A stretch of 64,000 bases of DNA from Gloeothece verrucosa PCC 7822 (GTDB taxonomy: Bacteria > Cyanobacteriota > Cyanobacteriia > Cyanobacteriales > Microcystaceae), in NCBI RefSeq assembly GCF_000147335.1, contig NC_014501.1, forward strand, positions 4,294,001-4,358,000. Reading direction: 5' to 3'. The position numbers and the translations under genes were made by a program. Positions 52,328 through 61,685 of the stretch are shown here, one piece after another. Under the pieces are notes generated by a model. That model searched no databases. It saw only the letters and a list, made by a program, of their open reading frames with translations, and was not told the origin of the DNA. How positions within the stretch are numbered: position 1 is the first letter of the stretch; every line of letters starts with the position of its first letter.

Positions 52328-53320
52328 TCACGAAAGATGAGTGATCGATAACGATTTTCCGTTGCTCTCTGGGAACTGCCCAAGAGACTTAGAGAATTCT
52401 CGCACTAACTCGCAAAAGTGAGCGATGGGCGGAATTTGGAGACGATCACTGGTAGTCACTAACACAACTTGACGGGTTAACTGATGAGTAAATCTTCCGT
52501 TAGGTAGAGGCGAAGAAAGCGTATTTGGGATATTATCTAGAGAACGGACCGCTAATGTTATATCCTGATGAGCATCTAATAACGCTGACTGGGGTAGAAG
52601 CGCGATAATTTCTCCTTGTCGTACGACTCCCCGAAAAGCATCTAATGTGTTTAACTCCATCACTGAATTTAGGGTCGCTTCTTGACGAGAAAACCACTCT
52701 TGTACTAATCTCTGCATTCCGTAGCCATCTTTAAAGACCACTTGGGGATAGCGAACTAATTCTGACCAAGGCACTTTTTCATATTGACTTAAGGGATGTT
52801 CCGCAGCCATTAAAACTTGTATGGGTTCTTCAAATAAAACATCTACCACCATGTCTTGACTAGCGGTTAAAAAGCGATTATTCATGACAATGGCTACATC
52901 CACTAACCCATCTCGCAAGACTTTTAAAGCGCGATCGCTACCTAGGGCAGTTACTCGTAATTGAATTCCTGAATAGTGGCGACAAAATTTTTGTAATATG
53001 GGCGGTAAATAATGGGCACAAACCGAGTGAATCGTTGCGACACAGAGTTCTGGCTGTTTTCCCGACTGTAAATCCGCAATTTCCTGATTAACGGCTTCCC
53101 ACTCCTGACAAATTTTTTTAGCCCGAGGCAATAAGATTTCGCCTGCTATGGTTAATTTAGCCTGAGCAGTGCGGTGAAATAGCGACATTTTTAAATCTTG
53201 TTCTAAAGATTGGATTTGCCGACTGATAGTTGATTGAGTGACCCCACATTTGTGGGCCGCTTTGCCAAAATTCCCCGTTTCTGCCACTGCCAAGAACGCC
53301 TGTAACTGCTCGATCCGCAT
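52328..53320 (-). CDS. LysR-family transcriptional regulator, NtcB-like
   Basis: A 330-residue LysR regulator. The winged helix-turn-helix is MRIEQLQAFLAVAETGNFGK, AAHKCGVTQSTISRQIQSLE (residues 1-40), followed by the linker helix and an effector domain (about 90-310). The MRIEQLQAFLAVAE N-terminus and overall length remind me of NtcB, the nitrite-responsive activator of nitrate assimilation, and an nrt cluster with a LysR-type dyad lies 11 kb away. RbcR/CmpR types are the alternative. No divergent target gene overlaps its start; rtcB begins 150 nt away on the other strand. Confidence 0.8.
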   Translation of the reverse strand: MRIEQLQAFLAVAETGNFGKAAHKCGVTQSTISRQIQSLEQDLKMSLFHRTAQAKLTIAGEILLPRAKKICQEWEAVNQEIADLQSGKQPELCVATIHSVCAHYLPPILQKFCRHYSGIQLRVTALGSDRALKVLRDGLVDVAIVMNNRFLTASQDMVVDVLFEEPIQVLMAAEHPLSQYEKVPWSELVRYPQVVFKDGYGMQRLVQEWFSRQEATLNSVMELNTLDAFRGVVRQGEIIALLPQSALLDAHQDITLAVRSLDNIPNTLSSPLPNGRFTHQLTRQVVLVTTSDRLQIPPIAHFCELVREFSKSLGQFPESNGKSLSITHLS

Positions 53321-53469
53321 GCCTTATATCGGTCAAAATACTTAGGGTTGATCCTATCTCATGACAGTAACAGGTTTTGAGTTCGCTTTCAGTAGATCTT
53401 GATACAACAAATAAATTCTGAGATGCTTGTTTTAGGTGTATTATATATGTAATATATCTAATACTAACT

Positions 53470-54651
53470 ATGCCTTACGAACAAGTAAAAGTTTCTACAC
53501 CAACGCCGATTTTATCTTGGGCAAATCACCCGTTAGGGCCAAAAGAAACCCAAATGGCGAAAAATGTGGCTTGTTTACCCTTTGTATACAAACACGTGGC
53601 TTTAATGCCAGATGTTCACCTCGGTAAAGGCGCTTTAGTGGGTTCTGTGATTGCCACGAAAGATGCTATTATTCCGGCCGCAGTGGGCGTGGACATCGGT
53701 TGTGGGATGGCGGCTTTGGCTATGCCCTTTAGAGCAACTCAACTCGAAGGTAAACTCAAAAAAATTCGCTTAGACCTTGAAGCGGCTATTCCAGTGGGCT
53801 TTAATGAAAATAAAGACATCGAAAAAGCGGTTCATAACTGGCAACATTGGAAAGAGTTTAAACAATTACATTCAGGGGTACAAGATTTACAGACGAAAGC
53901 CATTAAACAAATGGGATCTTTAGGAGGAGGAAACCATTTTATCGAACTGTGTCTCGATGAACAGGAGCAAGTCTGGCTGATGCTACATTCCGGTTCTCGT
54001 AATATCGGTAACCATCTGGCTTTATGTCATATTTCAACCGCTAAACAGTTAGCTAAATTAAGCCAAACCTCGTTACCCGATGCAGATCTCGCGTATTTTG
54101 TGGCGGGAACCCCTGAATTTGCGGCTTACTGGCGAGATTTACAATGGGCACAAAGCTATGCTCGTTTTAATCGAGAAATTATGATGAGCCGCTTTAAACG
54201 CATTGTGGAAAAACATTTGGCCGGCGGAAAACCCACTAAACCCCTATTAAGCGTGAATTGTCATCATAATTACGCCGAGAAAGAGACTCACTTTGATCAA
54301 CAAGTCTATGTTACTCGCAAAGGAGCCGTAAGAGCGAATTTATCAGATTATGGGATTATTCCTGGCTCAATGGGGGCTAAATCCTATATTGTCAAGGGAA
54401 AAGGCAATACAGAAAGTTTTTGTAGTTGTAGTCATGGCGCAGGACGTTTAATGTCTCGTAATCAAGCCAAAGAGCAATTTACCCTTGATGATTTGATCGC
54501 ACAAACCCAAGGCATTGAATGCCGCAAAGATCACGGGGTTCTCGATGAAATTCCGGCGGCTTATAAACCCATTGATCAAGTGATCGCTCAACAGTCTGAC
54601 CTTGTAGAGATCGTAGCTGTGTTAAAACAAGTGGTTTGTATCAAAGGTTAA
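53470..54651 (+). CDS. rtcB: RtcB-family RNA ligase
   Basis: RtcB joins RNA 2',3'-cyclic phosphate or 3'-phosphate to 5'-OH ends using GTP and Mn. The active site is intact: ALMPDVHLGKGALVGSV, the metal site D75 and C78 in GVDIGCGM, GGGNHFIEL, LHSGSRNIGNH, NCHHNYAEKE and the guanylate-accepting His in CSCSHGAGRLMSR. The 393 residues are near the short bacterial form. No archease or RtcA gene adjoins it. The ORF following 70 nt downstream may be co-transcribed. Confidence 0.92.
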   Translation: MPYEQVKVSTPTPILSWANHPLGPKETQMAKNVACLPFVYKHVALMPDVHLGKGALVGSVIATKDAIIPAAVGVDIGCGMAALAMPFRATQLEGKLKKIRLDLEAAIPVGFNENKDIEKAVHNWQHWKEFKQLHSGVQDLQTKAIKQMGSLGGGNHFIELCLDEQEQVWLMLHSGSRNIGNHLALCHISTAKQLAKLSQTSLPDADLAYFVAGTPEFAAYWRDLQWAQSYARFNREIMMSRFKRIVEKHLAGGKPTKPLLSVNCHHNYAEKETHFDQQVYVTRKGAVRANLSDYGIIPGSMGAKSYIVKGKGNTESFCSCSHGAGRLMSRNQAKEQFTLDDLIAQTQGIECRKDHGVLDEIPAAYKPIDQVIAQQSDLVEIVAVLKQVVCIKG

Positions 54652-54721
54652 GAATTCAACCACAAGCGTTAACTAATATAGAAACAGAGAATCGGTCTAT
54701 GCTTAAAATCAATTAATTGTT

Positions 54722-55318
54722 ATGCTTTCAAAAATTGTCCGTCCCTTGGTGCAAACTCAGATTCGTCTGTTGGCGAACTCAATGGCTACTCGTTCTATTT
54801 TAATGGATACCATTGTGCGCTGGTTGGGTTATTTGGGGGTACAAGCTCAAATTACACAACTCGAACCTATTTCAGACAAAATCAAAGTTTCCTTGACGGT
54901 TGGACAACCCGAATCATGTGACGCTACAGACTGGCAAACAATTTTAGAACATCTTCGTGCTTGTGGAGCATCGGAAAATGGCTCAAAGCTAAAACACTAT
55001 AGCATGAGTCAGCAACAGCAGACATATTTGGCTAGATTGTTGGCTTATCTGATTCAAGTGGGTCATCCTGACTCGATTTTAGAATGGGAATTGATTAAAA
55101 CTCATTTAAACGTTTTGAATTTAGATCATTCCCTTCAAGCTGAGATTAAAGCCGCCTTAAAAGTTCCCCAACAATCAGAGCAACTGATTAATAAACTTGA
55201 CTCAGATTTAGTCGCCATCGCTTTACCCATTGCTGTTAGTGTTGCTTTACTCGATGGGGAGATTAACTTACAAGAAAATCAAGCGATTACAGCTTTGTTG
55301 GAAGCCATCAGAGCATAA
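54722..55318 (+). CDS. hypothetical protein, possibly TerB-like
   Basis: A 198-residue helical protein. The N-terminus is amphipathic (MLSKIVRPLVQTQIRLLANS). The middle (LARLLAYLIQVGHPDSILEW) and the end (VALLDGEINLQENQAITALL) resemble the helical metal-binding-like layout of TerB domains, where DGxI..E is conserved, but the match is weak. It starts 70 nt after rtcB on the same strand. No named function can be given. Confidence 0.55.
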   Translation: MLSKIVRPLVQTQIRLLANSMATRSILMDTIVRWLGYLGVQAQITQLEPISDKIKVSLTVGQPESCDATDWQTILEHLRACGASENGSKLKHYSMSQQQQTYLARLLAYLIQVGHPDSILEWELIKTHLNVLNLDHSLQAEIKAALKVPQQSEQLINKLDSDLVAIALPIAVSVALLDGEINLQENQAITALLEAIRA

Positions 55319-55430
55319 TCAATCCGCTTGTAAGGCAGGAAGGGGAAAGGAAAAATATTCATTTAATTCTGCTGTGCTTTCCCCTTTTCTTAAGAAAGCG
55401 ACTTATAGCTCTTATAGAGCAAATGGCTGA

Positions 55431-56087
55431 TTACCACAGACCTCTAATTGAACCTGTGCCAGTATTATCATTATTAGCACCTGAGTTGTTCATTTGAGAA
55501 TTGTTTGGGTTATTGTTGTAATTGCTATTAGTGCCATTGGGATAACTTTGGCTGCCGCCTCGATTTTGCATCATCCGGTTATTGTTGTTATTGTTATTGG
55601 TGCCATTGGGATAATTTTGGCTGCCAGTGCGATTTTGCATCATCCGGTTATTGTTGTTATTGCTATTGGTGCCATTGGTGCCATTGGTGCCATTGGGATA
55701 ATTTTGGCTACCAGTGCGATTTTGCATCATCCGGTTATTCTGGGTGTTGCTATTTCTACCATTCGGATAATTGTTTATGTTGGTGCCAGTGCTATTGTCA
55801 TTGGTATAATCTGGTATATTAGTATCCGAGTCAACACCCGTTCCAGGTCTATTTTGTTCTCTATTAACTTCAGGGCTAGTATTTCTATCTCCTGTATCAA
55901 CATTATTGATATCGTTAGAGTTGCCTACGCCAGCTTGTGCTACAACCTGAGTTGAGTCCTGATTCAAGCTAACTGAATTACTATTAACGGCCGCTAATGC
56001 TGGAAAACCTAGAAAAAGAGTCGCGCTTGTAATTCCGGTTATCATTACTGCTTTTTTAGTGATTTTTTTAGTAAAGTATTCTTGCAT
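55431..56087 (-). CDS. secreted Asn/Gly-rich low-complexity repeat protein
   Basis: A signal peptide (KAVMITGITSATLFLGFPAL, cleavage near ALA-A) precedes a 190-residue disordered region. From residue about 115 a module NRMMQNRTGSQNYPNGT is repeated three times with poly-Asn spacers. The DNA is a matching tandem array on the plus strand (about 55540-55745). The region upstream is Asn/Thr/Asp-rich. Probably an exported or surface polymer-like protein; no catalytic motif. A long hydrophobic antisense frame here is a by-product of the repeats. Confidence 0.7.
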   Translation of the reverse strand: MQEYFTKKITKKAVMITGITSATLFLGFPALAAVNSNSVSLNQDSTQVVAQAGVGNSNDINNVDTGDRNTSPEVNREQNRPGTGVDSDTNIPDYTNDNSTGTNINNYPNGRNSNTQNNRMMQNRTGSQNYPNGTNGTNGTNSNNNNNRMMQNRTGSQNYPNGTNNNNNNNRMMQNRGGSQSYPNGTNSNYNNNPNNSQMNNSGANNDNTGTGSIRGLW

Positions 56088-56623
56088 AATTTTTTTCCTT
56101 GTGGACTTTAAAATTTAGTTGTTTTAACAATAACTTTTGCCCTTTGTCCGTCCCTCTGTCTGAGGTATTGTCTAAATTAAATCCGGCTATTTTTACCGGA
56201 AAAGTTCGGGAAAAAGCGTTCAAATTAATCTGCTAAGTCTAGGCGATAAAATAAGCTTATAAATTCTACAAGTTCAATTTTTTGCCTGAATTTGCCTCAA
56301 AAAGAAAAGATATTTTTTTTGCCGTTACTTAGCTCACCTAAAGGAATAGATAAAAGTCAGAAATTTTTCAGTCTTTATAAAGATGTAAAGGATAGATAGC
56401 AATTCTTATGCTCGTGAGGCGGATCGTTTTCTCGTTTTAGCTCACACCGGCTCTGAGAACCGAGAATTCTCGAAAAGAGGATCACAAGCTTAGAATGATC
56501 AATATCACCGCTTGTCACTAATTTCGCTCACCTAACCCGACTTAAAAACTAGCTACACTAGAACCTGTAAAGGTTATCGTGATCAATCACTTTAATTTTT
56601 AGTGTTTTACTAATCGAGGGGAA
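56088..56623. other. intergenic region with palindromes
   Basis: About 535 bases without a convincing gene. CGAGAATTCTCG (56461-56472) is a 12-bp perfect palindrome, and GTGAT-CA-ATCAC (56579-56590) is a small dyad 34 nt before the GUN4-gene start that could be an operator. Confidence 0.4.
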
Positions 56624-57139
56624 ATGATGAAACTAGACAGTAACGAGGTATTGCCCACCGGCAAAAAAGGGATTAACTACACGAATTTAAAAGAGCTTCT
56701 CGCCGCTCATCAATGGCAAGCCGCCGATCTCGAAACATCTAAGCTCATGCTACAAATCATGGGTAAGAAAAGCTGGTATGAAGTTTACCCGGCCGATGTG
56801 GATCGTTTTTCCTATAACGATCTGATCACCCTTGACCAACTCTGGGTTAAATATAGTGGGGGAAGATTCGGGTTTTCAGTGCAAAAAGGAATTTGGCTTA
56901 GTGTTGGGGGTTCTCTGTATGCTGATTACGATACCGAGAAAAAATTTGCTACCCTGGTGGGTTGGAAAAACAAAACACGCTGGTTAGATTACCAACAGTT
57001 TACCTTTAGCCTCAATGCACCAAAAGGCCATTTGCCGCTAGGTTCTCATCACCTGCGTCAAGTTTGGTGTTGGGCGCACTTAAGCCGACTATTTTCTCGC
57101 CTTGCTTACTATCAACTACAGAACCATAATAATAATTGA
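56624..57139 (+). CDS. GUN4-domain protein
   Basis: The tetrapyrrole-binding GUN4 fold is evident: GINYTNLKELLAAHQWQAAD, TSKLMLQIMGKKSWYEVYPA, LITLDQLWVKYSGGRFGFSV, QKGIWLSVGG and FTFSLNAPKGHLPLGSHH. GUN4 binds protoporphyrin IX and Mg-protoporphyrin and stimulates Mg-chelatase. This 171-residue protein consists of little beyond the domain and lacks the N-terminal helical extension of canonical cyanobacterial Gun4, so it is probably a paralog. A TATG-rich AT leader precedes it; monocistronic. Confidence 0.88.
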   Translation: MMKLDSNEVLPTGKKGINYTNLKELLAAHQWQAADLETSKLMLQIMGKKSWYEVYPADVDRFSYNDLITLDQLWVKYSGGRFGFSVQKGIWLSVGGSLYADYDTEKKFATLVGWKNKTRWLDYQQFTFSLNAPKGHLPLGSHHLRQVWCWAHLSRLFSRLAYYQLQNHNNN

Positions 57140-57241
57140 AACCTAGCACCAGCAAAATTTTTCAGTTCGTTTTCTTCCTTGCGTGATTCCTAAGTCTTTA
57201 CTCTCCTGCCTTCTCCTCAGCATTTGGTATTTTTCGTTACT

Positions 57242-57270
57242 TTGTTACTCAAAATCGTTATGAGTATGAT
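57242..57270 (+). promoter_or_regulatory. promoter with embedded operator upstream of peroxiredoxin
   Basis: -35 TTGTTA (57242-57247), 17-bp spacer, -10 TATGAT (57265-57270). The spacer is framed by a perfect inverted repeat TACTCA (57246-57251) - N9 - TGAGTA (57261-57266) overlapping both boxes, ideal for a repressor. The leader is 56 nt to the ATG, with AAGGAG close before it. Confidence 0.5.
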
Positions 57271-57326
57271 ATAGTTGTAACAGTTTGTTAAGTATCGAGT
57301 TTGAGTAAACACACAAGGAGAGTAGT

Positions 57327-57920
57327 ATGGCAGAGAGCCTAAGAGTAGGTCAAAGTGCGCCCGACTTTACTGCGACAGCCGTTATCGATCAAGAGTTCAA
57401 GACCATCAAACTGTCTGAGTATCGTGGTAAGTACGTGGTTTTATTCTTTTATCCCTTAGACTTTACCTTTGTTTGCCCTACAGAAATTATTGCATTTAGT
57501 GATCGCTATGATGAATTCAAAAACATCAACACAGAAGTTTTAGGGGTATCTGTAGACAGCGAATTTTCACACCTAGCCTGGATTCAAACTGAGCGCAAAG
57601 ATGGTGGAATTGGAGATATTGTTTACCCCATCGTTTCCGATATCAAGAAGGAAATTAGTACCGCTTACAATGTATTAGATCCTGAAGCGGGTGTTGCCCT
57701 GCGCGGATTATTTATCATTGACAAAGAAGGTGTGATTCAACACGCTACCATTAACAACCTCTCTTTTGGTCGTAGTGTAGATGAAACTTTACGCACACTC
57801 AAAGCGATTCAATATGTTCAAAGTCATCCCGATGAAGTTTGTCCGGCTGGATGGCAAGAAGGCGATAAGACTATGATTCCCGATCCTGAAAAAGCGAAAA
57901 TTTATTTTGCCTCTGTTTAA
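57327..57920 (+). CDS. 2-Cys peroxiredoxin (typical)
   Basis: A 197-residue AhpC/TSA-type peroxiredoxin. The peroxidatic Cys is C50 in [14 protein letters not shown], the resolving Cys is C172 in DEVCPAGW, and the conserved Arg lies in [11 protein letters not shown]. It carries GGIGD (93-97) and a C-terminal YF, the pair of features associated with oxidation-sensitive Prx. It reduces hydrogen peroxide with thioredoxin-type donors. AAGGAG sits 8 nt before the ATG, and a terminator follows. Confidence 0.92.
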   Translation: MAESLRVGQSAPDFTATAVIDQEFKTIKLSEYRGKYVVLFFYPLDFTFVCPTEIIAFSDRYDEFKNINTEVLGVSVDSEFSHLAWIQTERKDGGIGDIVYPIVSDIKKEISTAYNVLDPEAGVALRGLFIIDKEGVIQHATINNLSFGRSVDETLRTLKAIQYVQSHPDEVCPAGWQEGDKTMIPDPEKAKIYFASV

Positions 57921-57960
57921 ATTTCCCCAGAATTTTTGATCATTACAATAGATAGAGAAC

Positions 57961-57990
57961 AACCCGCCCCCTATAGGGTGGGTTTATCTT
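57961..57990 (+). terminator. terminator after peroxiredoxin gene
   Basis: AACCCGCCC (57961-57969) pairs with GGGTGGGTT (57976-57984) over nine positions including one G-U, with a 6-nt loop and a T-rich tail. It stands 40 nt after the stop. Confidence 0.65.
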
Positions 57991-58076
57991 ATATTACTCA
58001 AGCAAAACTTTTACTTATAGCATCTCTATTGGCAGTTAGGACATTCGTAAATTTTTGACCCTTCCACAAGAAGTCT

Positions 58077-60530
58077 ATGGACCTTATAAAAAATTTTATT
58101 GTTATTGATACAGAAGGAAGAGATCAGCTTAGAGAAATTGCCATTATTAACGCTGAGGGAGAATTAATTTATGAGGCTTTTTCTCAAGAAGATCCCAATT
58201 ATTATGGTAGGCGGCTCAAGTCTAAACCTTTGGTAGATATTCTCGCAGATTTTCAAAAAATCGCCTCAGAAAAGGTCATTATTTGTCATAATGCTAATCA
58301 TGATATTCAAGTTTTAAAAAATAGTTTTAAAAAAGTTAGTATAGACTGGCAAAACTTAAACTTTCAATGTAGCCTAGAATTGGCGAAAAATAGCTTTCCG
58401 AACTTACCGAGTTATTCTCTAGAATACCTAAGTAAACAGTTGGGACTTAAAGTCAACCACAAATATTTTAACCCTCAACAAGCCCATGCGGCTAGATATG
58501 ATGCCGAATTTACCTATCAATTGTATCGAAAAATAATGGACAAAAAAAATCCTTTCACTTTAGCCAATAAACCCAATCCTTTTGGGAGTAATCGCGTTGA
58601 CAATCCTTTTCAAACTCATCCCGATTTAAAAAGTATTTATCAGGGGGAATTTGCCAGACTTAAATCCACCATTACTGATATTAAGTATGATGAGAATCAC
58701 CAAAGCAAAGGAGTGGTCATTATTGGTGAACCCGGCAGTGGGAAAACTCACTTAATTATGCGGCTGGCACAAGAATTATTAAAAATTAACCGATTATTAT
58801 TTATTAGATCGCCGAATAATCCTAACTCCGTTCTTTATCATACTTATAGCCAAATTTTACAATCCTTTGTTCAACCAGTACCGGGGACAGATTATACTCA
58901 ATTTGAACATTTATTAGCTCATAGTTTTGTTAAACTCATTAGCCGCAGTACCATTATAAAACTGACTCAAAAAGACATTGATATTCAAAAGACTGTCAAA
59001 GATAACCCCCTCAATTTATACAAACAACTAGGAGGAGAAGGAACGCAAAAAAAACGAGAATTCTGGGATCACATCAAAAAAAGAATTTTAGATTGGTGGC
59101 TGAATGAATGGGGAGCTAGTGGTTATTATTTACAAATTTTGACAGGAATAATTGAATTTTGTCGATACACAGACCCGAAAAGAAGAAATTTAGCCGCTCG
59201 TTGGTTAGCCGCCGAAGAATTATCAGAAAGTGCGGCTCAATTAATCGGACTAGAAAACTGGAATGATGAAATTAGTAAAGAAGAATTTTCCTTGCAAGCC
59301 ATTTCAGTATTTAGTAAGCTTTCCTTGTTAGATGAACCCTTAATTATTGTCTTCGATCAATTGGAAAGTTTAGGCTATGAACATCGTCGAGAATTATTGC
59401 TGAATTTTGGAGAAGCTGTTAAAGAAATGTTTACACACGTTCCTAATAGTTTAATTATTTTAAACTTATTTCCGGAGCGATGGCAACAGTTTCAATATAT
59501 TTTTGATGGGGCAGTTGTTGGTCGAGTATCGCAACAGCAGATTTATTTACAATCTCCTTCTCAGGAACAAATAAAAGACATTCTCAAAATAAAATTAGAA
59601 GCGGCTGGCATTGACTTAAATGTAAATTCTTTATTTGCTCCCGAAGAATTAGAAGATATTCTCCAGCAAAAATCTATTCGGATGGTTTTAAATCGGGCAG
59701 CCGACTATTATAATTATAAAGTTCGTCAGATTCCCGTCGCATCACCTCCCATCATTGATGACGTTATTCCGCCTGTTTCATTAGCCGTAGAACAAAGACT
59801 AAAAAAATTAGAAAAAGAGTTTATTCAGTTTAAAAATAGCTGGCAAGAAGTTGTTCATCAAATAGGCAGTTTAGAGGCAAAAATTGAAGAACTACAGCAG
59901 AAGTTCAAAAACGGAAATCAAACAACAGTTGACACCCCCATTTTTATTCCACCGCCTCACCCTGATGAGGACAAGATTAGAACCTACCTAGTCAAACAAA
60001 AAGAAATACTAGAAAGAGAGTATAATGAAATTCAATTTATCAATGATAATGATGACTTAGGAAAATTGACCTTTATCAGTGAAGCTTTTGAAAAAATTAG
60101 TCAATTTGACATGGAGCAACTGAGATTAGGGACTAAAAAAATTCCTGAACATTTAGTTATCAAGAAGCCTAAAGAGAGCATTTGTATAGCATTTTTACAG
60201 GTTGAGGGAAGTTCATTTACCGCTAGAATCAGCAACTTTAACCAATTAGTAAACAGCCACAAAAACATTCAATTTATCCTCTGGAGAGATGTAAGACAGC
60301 CGAATATTAACGGTAAAGTAGGTAAACAACAGATTGCCATCCTGAATAGTTTTAAAAATGGGGAATTTCGTCCGATGGAAAAAGAAGACAGAATCCACTT
60401 TGAACTCATTTATAAACTCATCATAGATATTGAAAACCGAGATTTTGAGGTTCATTTAGAGGAAGCCTTAAAGCGGCTCTCGGAGATCCCTAACACTTGG
60501 CTCATTCAATTATTAGGAATTAGAGAATAG
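58077..60530 (+). CDS. DEDDh exonuclease-AAA ATPase fusion, candidate defence/nucleic-acid-processing protein
   Basis: An 817-residue multidomain protein. Residues 1-152 are a DnaQ-like DEDDh 3'-5' exonuclease with all residues intact: D11 and E13 (FIVIDTEG), D76 (ICHNANHDIQVL), H137 and D142 (AHAARYDAEF). Residues about 200-545 are a P-loop AAA/ORC-STAND-like ATPase: Walker A GEPGSGKTH (217-225), Walker B LIIVFDQLES with D427, sensor-like ILNLFPERW. A coiled coil spans about 565-612. A proline linker leads to an unassigned C-terminal domain (about 630-817: ICIAFLQVEGSSFTARISNF, NIQFILWRDVRQPNING). No repair or restriction genes adjoin it. Confidence 0.85.
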   Translation: MDLIKNFIVIDTEGRDQLREIAIINAEGELIYEAFSQEDPNYYGRRLKSKPLVDILADFQKIASEKVIICHNANHDIQVLKNSFKKVSIDWQNLNFQCSLELAKNSFPNLPSYSLEYLSKQLGLKVNHKYFNPQQAHAARYDAEFTYQLYRKIMDKKNPFTLANKPNPFGSNRVDNPFQTHPDLKSIYQGEFARLKSTITDIKYDENHQSKGVVIIGEPGSGKTHLIMRLAQELLKINRLLFIRSPNNPNSVLYHTYSQILQSFVQPVPGTDYTQFEHLLAHSFVKLISRSTIIKLTQKDIDIQKTVKDNPLNLYKQLGGEGTQKKREFWDHIKKRILDWWLNEWGASGYYLQILTGIIEFCRYTDPKRRNLAARWLAAEELSESAAQLIGLENWNDEISKEEFSLQAISVFSKLSLLDEPLIIVFDQLESLGYEHRRELLLNFGEAVKEMFTHVPNSLIILNLFPERWQQFQYIFDGAVVGRVSQQQIYLQSPSQEQIKDILKIKLEAAGIDLNVNSLFAPEELEDILQQKSIRMVLNRAADYYNYKVRQIPVASPPIIDDVIPPVSLAVEQRLKKLEKEFIQFKNSWQEVVHQIGSLEAKIEELQQKFKNGNQTTVDTPIFIPPPHPDEDKIRTYLVKQKEILEREYNEIQFINDNDDLGKLTFISEAFEKISQFDMEQLRLGTKKIPEHLVIKKPKESICIAFLQVEGSSFTARISNFNQLVNSHKNIQFILWRDVRQPNINGKVGKQQIAILNSFKNGEFRPMEKEDRIHFELIYKLIIDIENRDFEVHLEEALKRLSEIPNTWLIQLLGIRE

Positions 60531-60651
60531 CCCCGACAGCTACTTACTTAATAAATTAGGTCTTTTACTCGAAAAATTCTCTGTATTTATCGGGGGAGAA
60601 TAATTTCAAATAAACCCTTGTGCAAGAAATATAGTCAAGAAAAAATATTAA

Positions 60652-61563
60652 TTATTTAGGAGGATTATTAGAAGACTGGTCAAAGTTAGGGATAATAATA
60701 TTCCCTTGAGAAGCATTCCCTAAGCCCAGATAAATTTTAGCATTAGGAGAAGTCCCAATTTTTTCAGTTGCTTCAATAGACTTTAATTGTAACATAGCAG
60801 GAGTAAGCCCGCGAGAAATAAGCTTTTGTGCTTCCATTTCTGCCTTAGCTTTAATCAGTCGAGCATCAGCCTCTCCTTGAGCTTGAATCCGTTGGCGTTG
60901 AGCTTCTTGACGGGTTTTTTCCAACTCAAATTTCATTTGTTCGCTCTGCTGTTGAATTTTAATCTTTTGATTGAAAGCTTCTTGAACATCTGGAGGCAGT
61001 ACAATTTCTCGAATCAGTGCTTCTTCTACTACAAAACCCAAAGAATCTAAATTTTCTTCAAGCCGCTTTTGCAATTGATAAGCCAATTCTCGGCGTTTTG
61101 CCGAGACCATTTCTTCCAGGGGATATTGAGCGGTAATTTCCCGAGTCAGAGAACGAAAACGAGAGATTAAAACATCATTATTATTCAAGCCTAATTTTTC
61201 ATAGACAGTCATCACCTTGTCCGGATTAAGACGATATTGTAAGCTCACTTCCACATCAAACTTTAATCCTTCTTTAGAACTGGCTTCGATTTTTTCTTTA
61301 ATATCTTGAATCCGAGTAGAAATTAAGCTCACCTGGTTAAAAGGATTGACCAAATTCAAGCCCGGTTTAAGAATTTGAGGAGTAACCACGCCTTCCCCTT
61401 CCAAAATGCCCACATGGCCGACGGGAATAATAATTAAACTGCGTAAAATCACCGGAACTATTATGATGCCAAAAATCAAGAGAAAAACGAGGGCGGATGA
61501 TTTTCCCAAGTTAGGTAATTTTACGGCATCAAACTTAACTTTTGTTGGGTTGGAGTTATCCAT
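60652..61563 (-). CDS. SPFH/Band 7 (prohibitin-like) membrane protein
   Basis: A 303-residue SPFH protein. One N-terminal membrane anchor (about 20-40, LVFLLIFGIIIVPVILRSLI) is followed by the SPFH domain (GHVGILEGEGVVTPQILKPG to about residue 180) and a coiled coil rich in charged residues (QSEQMKFELEKTRQEAQRQR, about 200-250), ending in a short tail. These proteins oligomerise into membrane-domain scaffolds and often modulate proteases. Transcribed alone, convergent with the exonuclease-AAA gene. Confidence 0.88.
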   Translation of the reverse strand: MDNSNPTKVKFDAVKLPNLGKSSALVFLLIFGIIIVPVILRSLIIIPVGHVGILEGEGVVTPQILKPGLNLVNPFNQVSLISTRIQDIKEKIEASSKEGLKFDVEVSLQYRLNPDKVMTVYEKLGLNNNDVLISRFRSLTREITAQYPLEEMVSAKRRELAYQLQKRLEENLDSLGFVVEEALIREIVLPPDVQEAFNQKIKIQQQSEQMKFELEKTRQEAQRQRIQAQGEADARLIKAKAEMEAQKLISRGLTPAMLQLKSIEATEKIGTSPNAKIYLGLGNASQGNIIIPNFDQSSNNPPK

Positions 61564-61685
61564 AAATTGAGGTTTAAATGTTGGTTACTTCTAATATACC
61601 CAAGGAAAATTAACAACAAATTAAAAGGGATATTGACTCAGGAAATATCCTCTGATTTATGTCCATAGTTTTACTGAGAAATTTT

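Noticed and set aside
55494..55955. 153-residue hydrophobic plus-strand frame (Ile/Ala/Gly-rich)
   Set aside because: It is antisense to the Asn-rich repeat protein; the GGTGCCATTGG-type repeat forces the hydrophobic composition.
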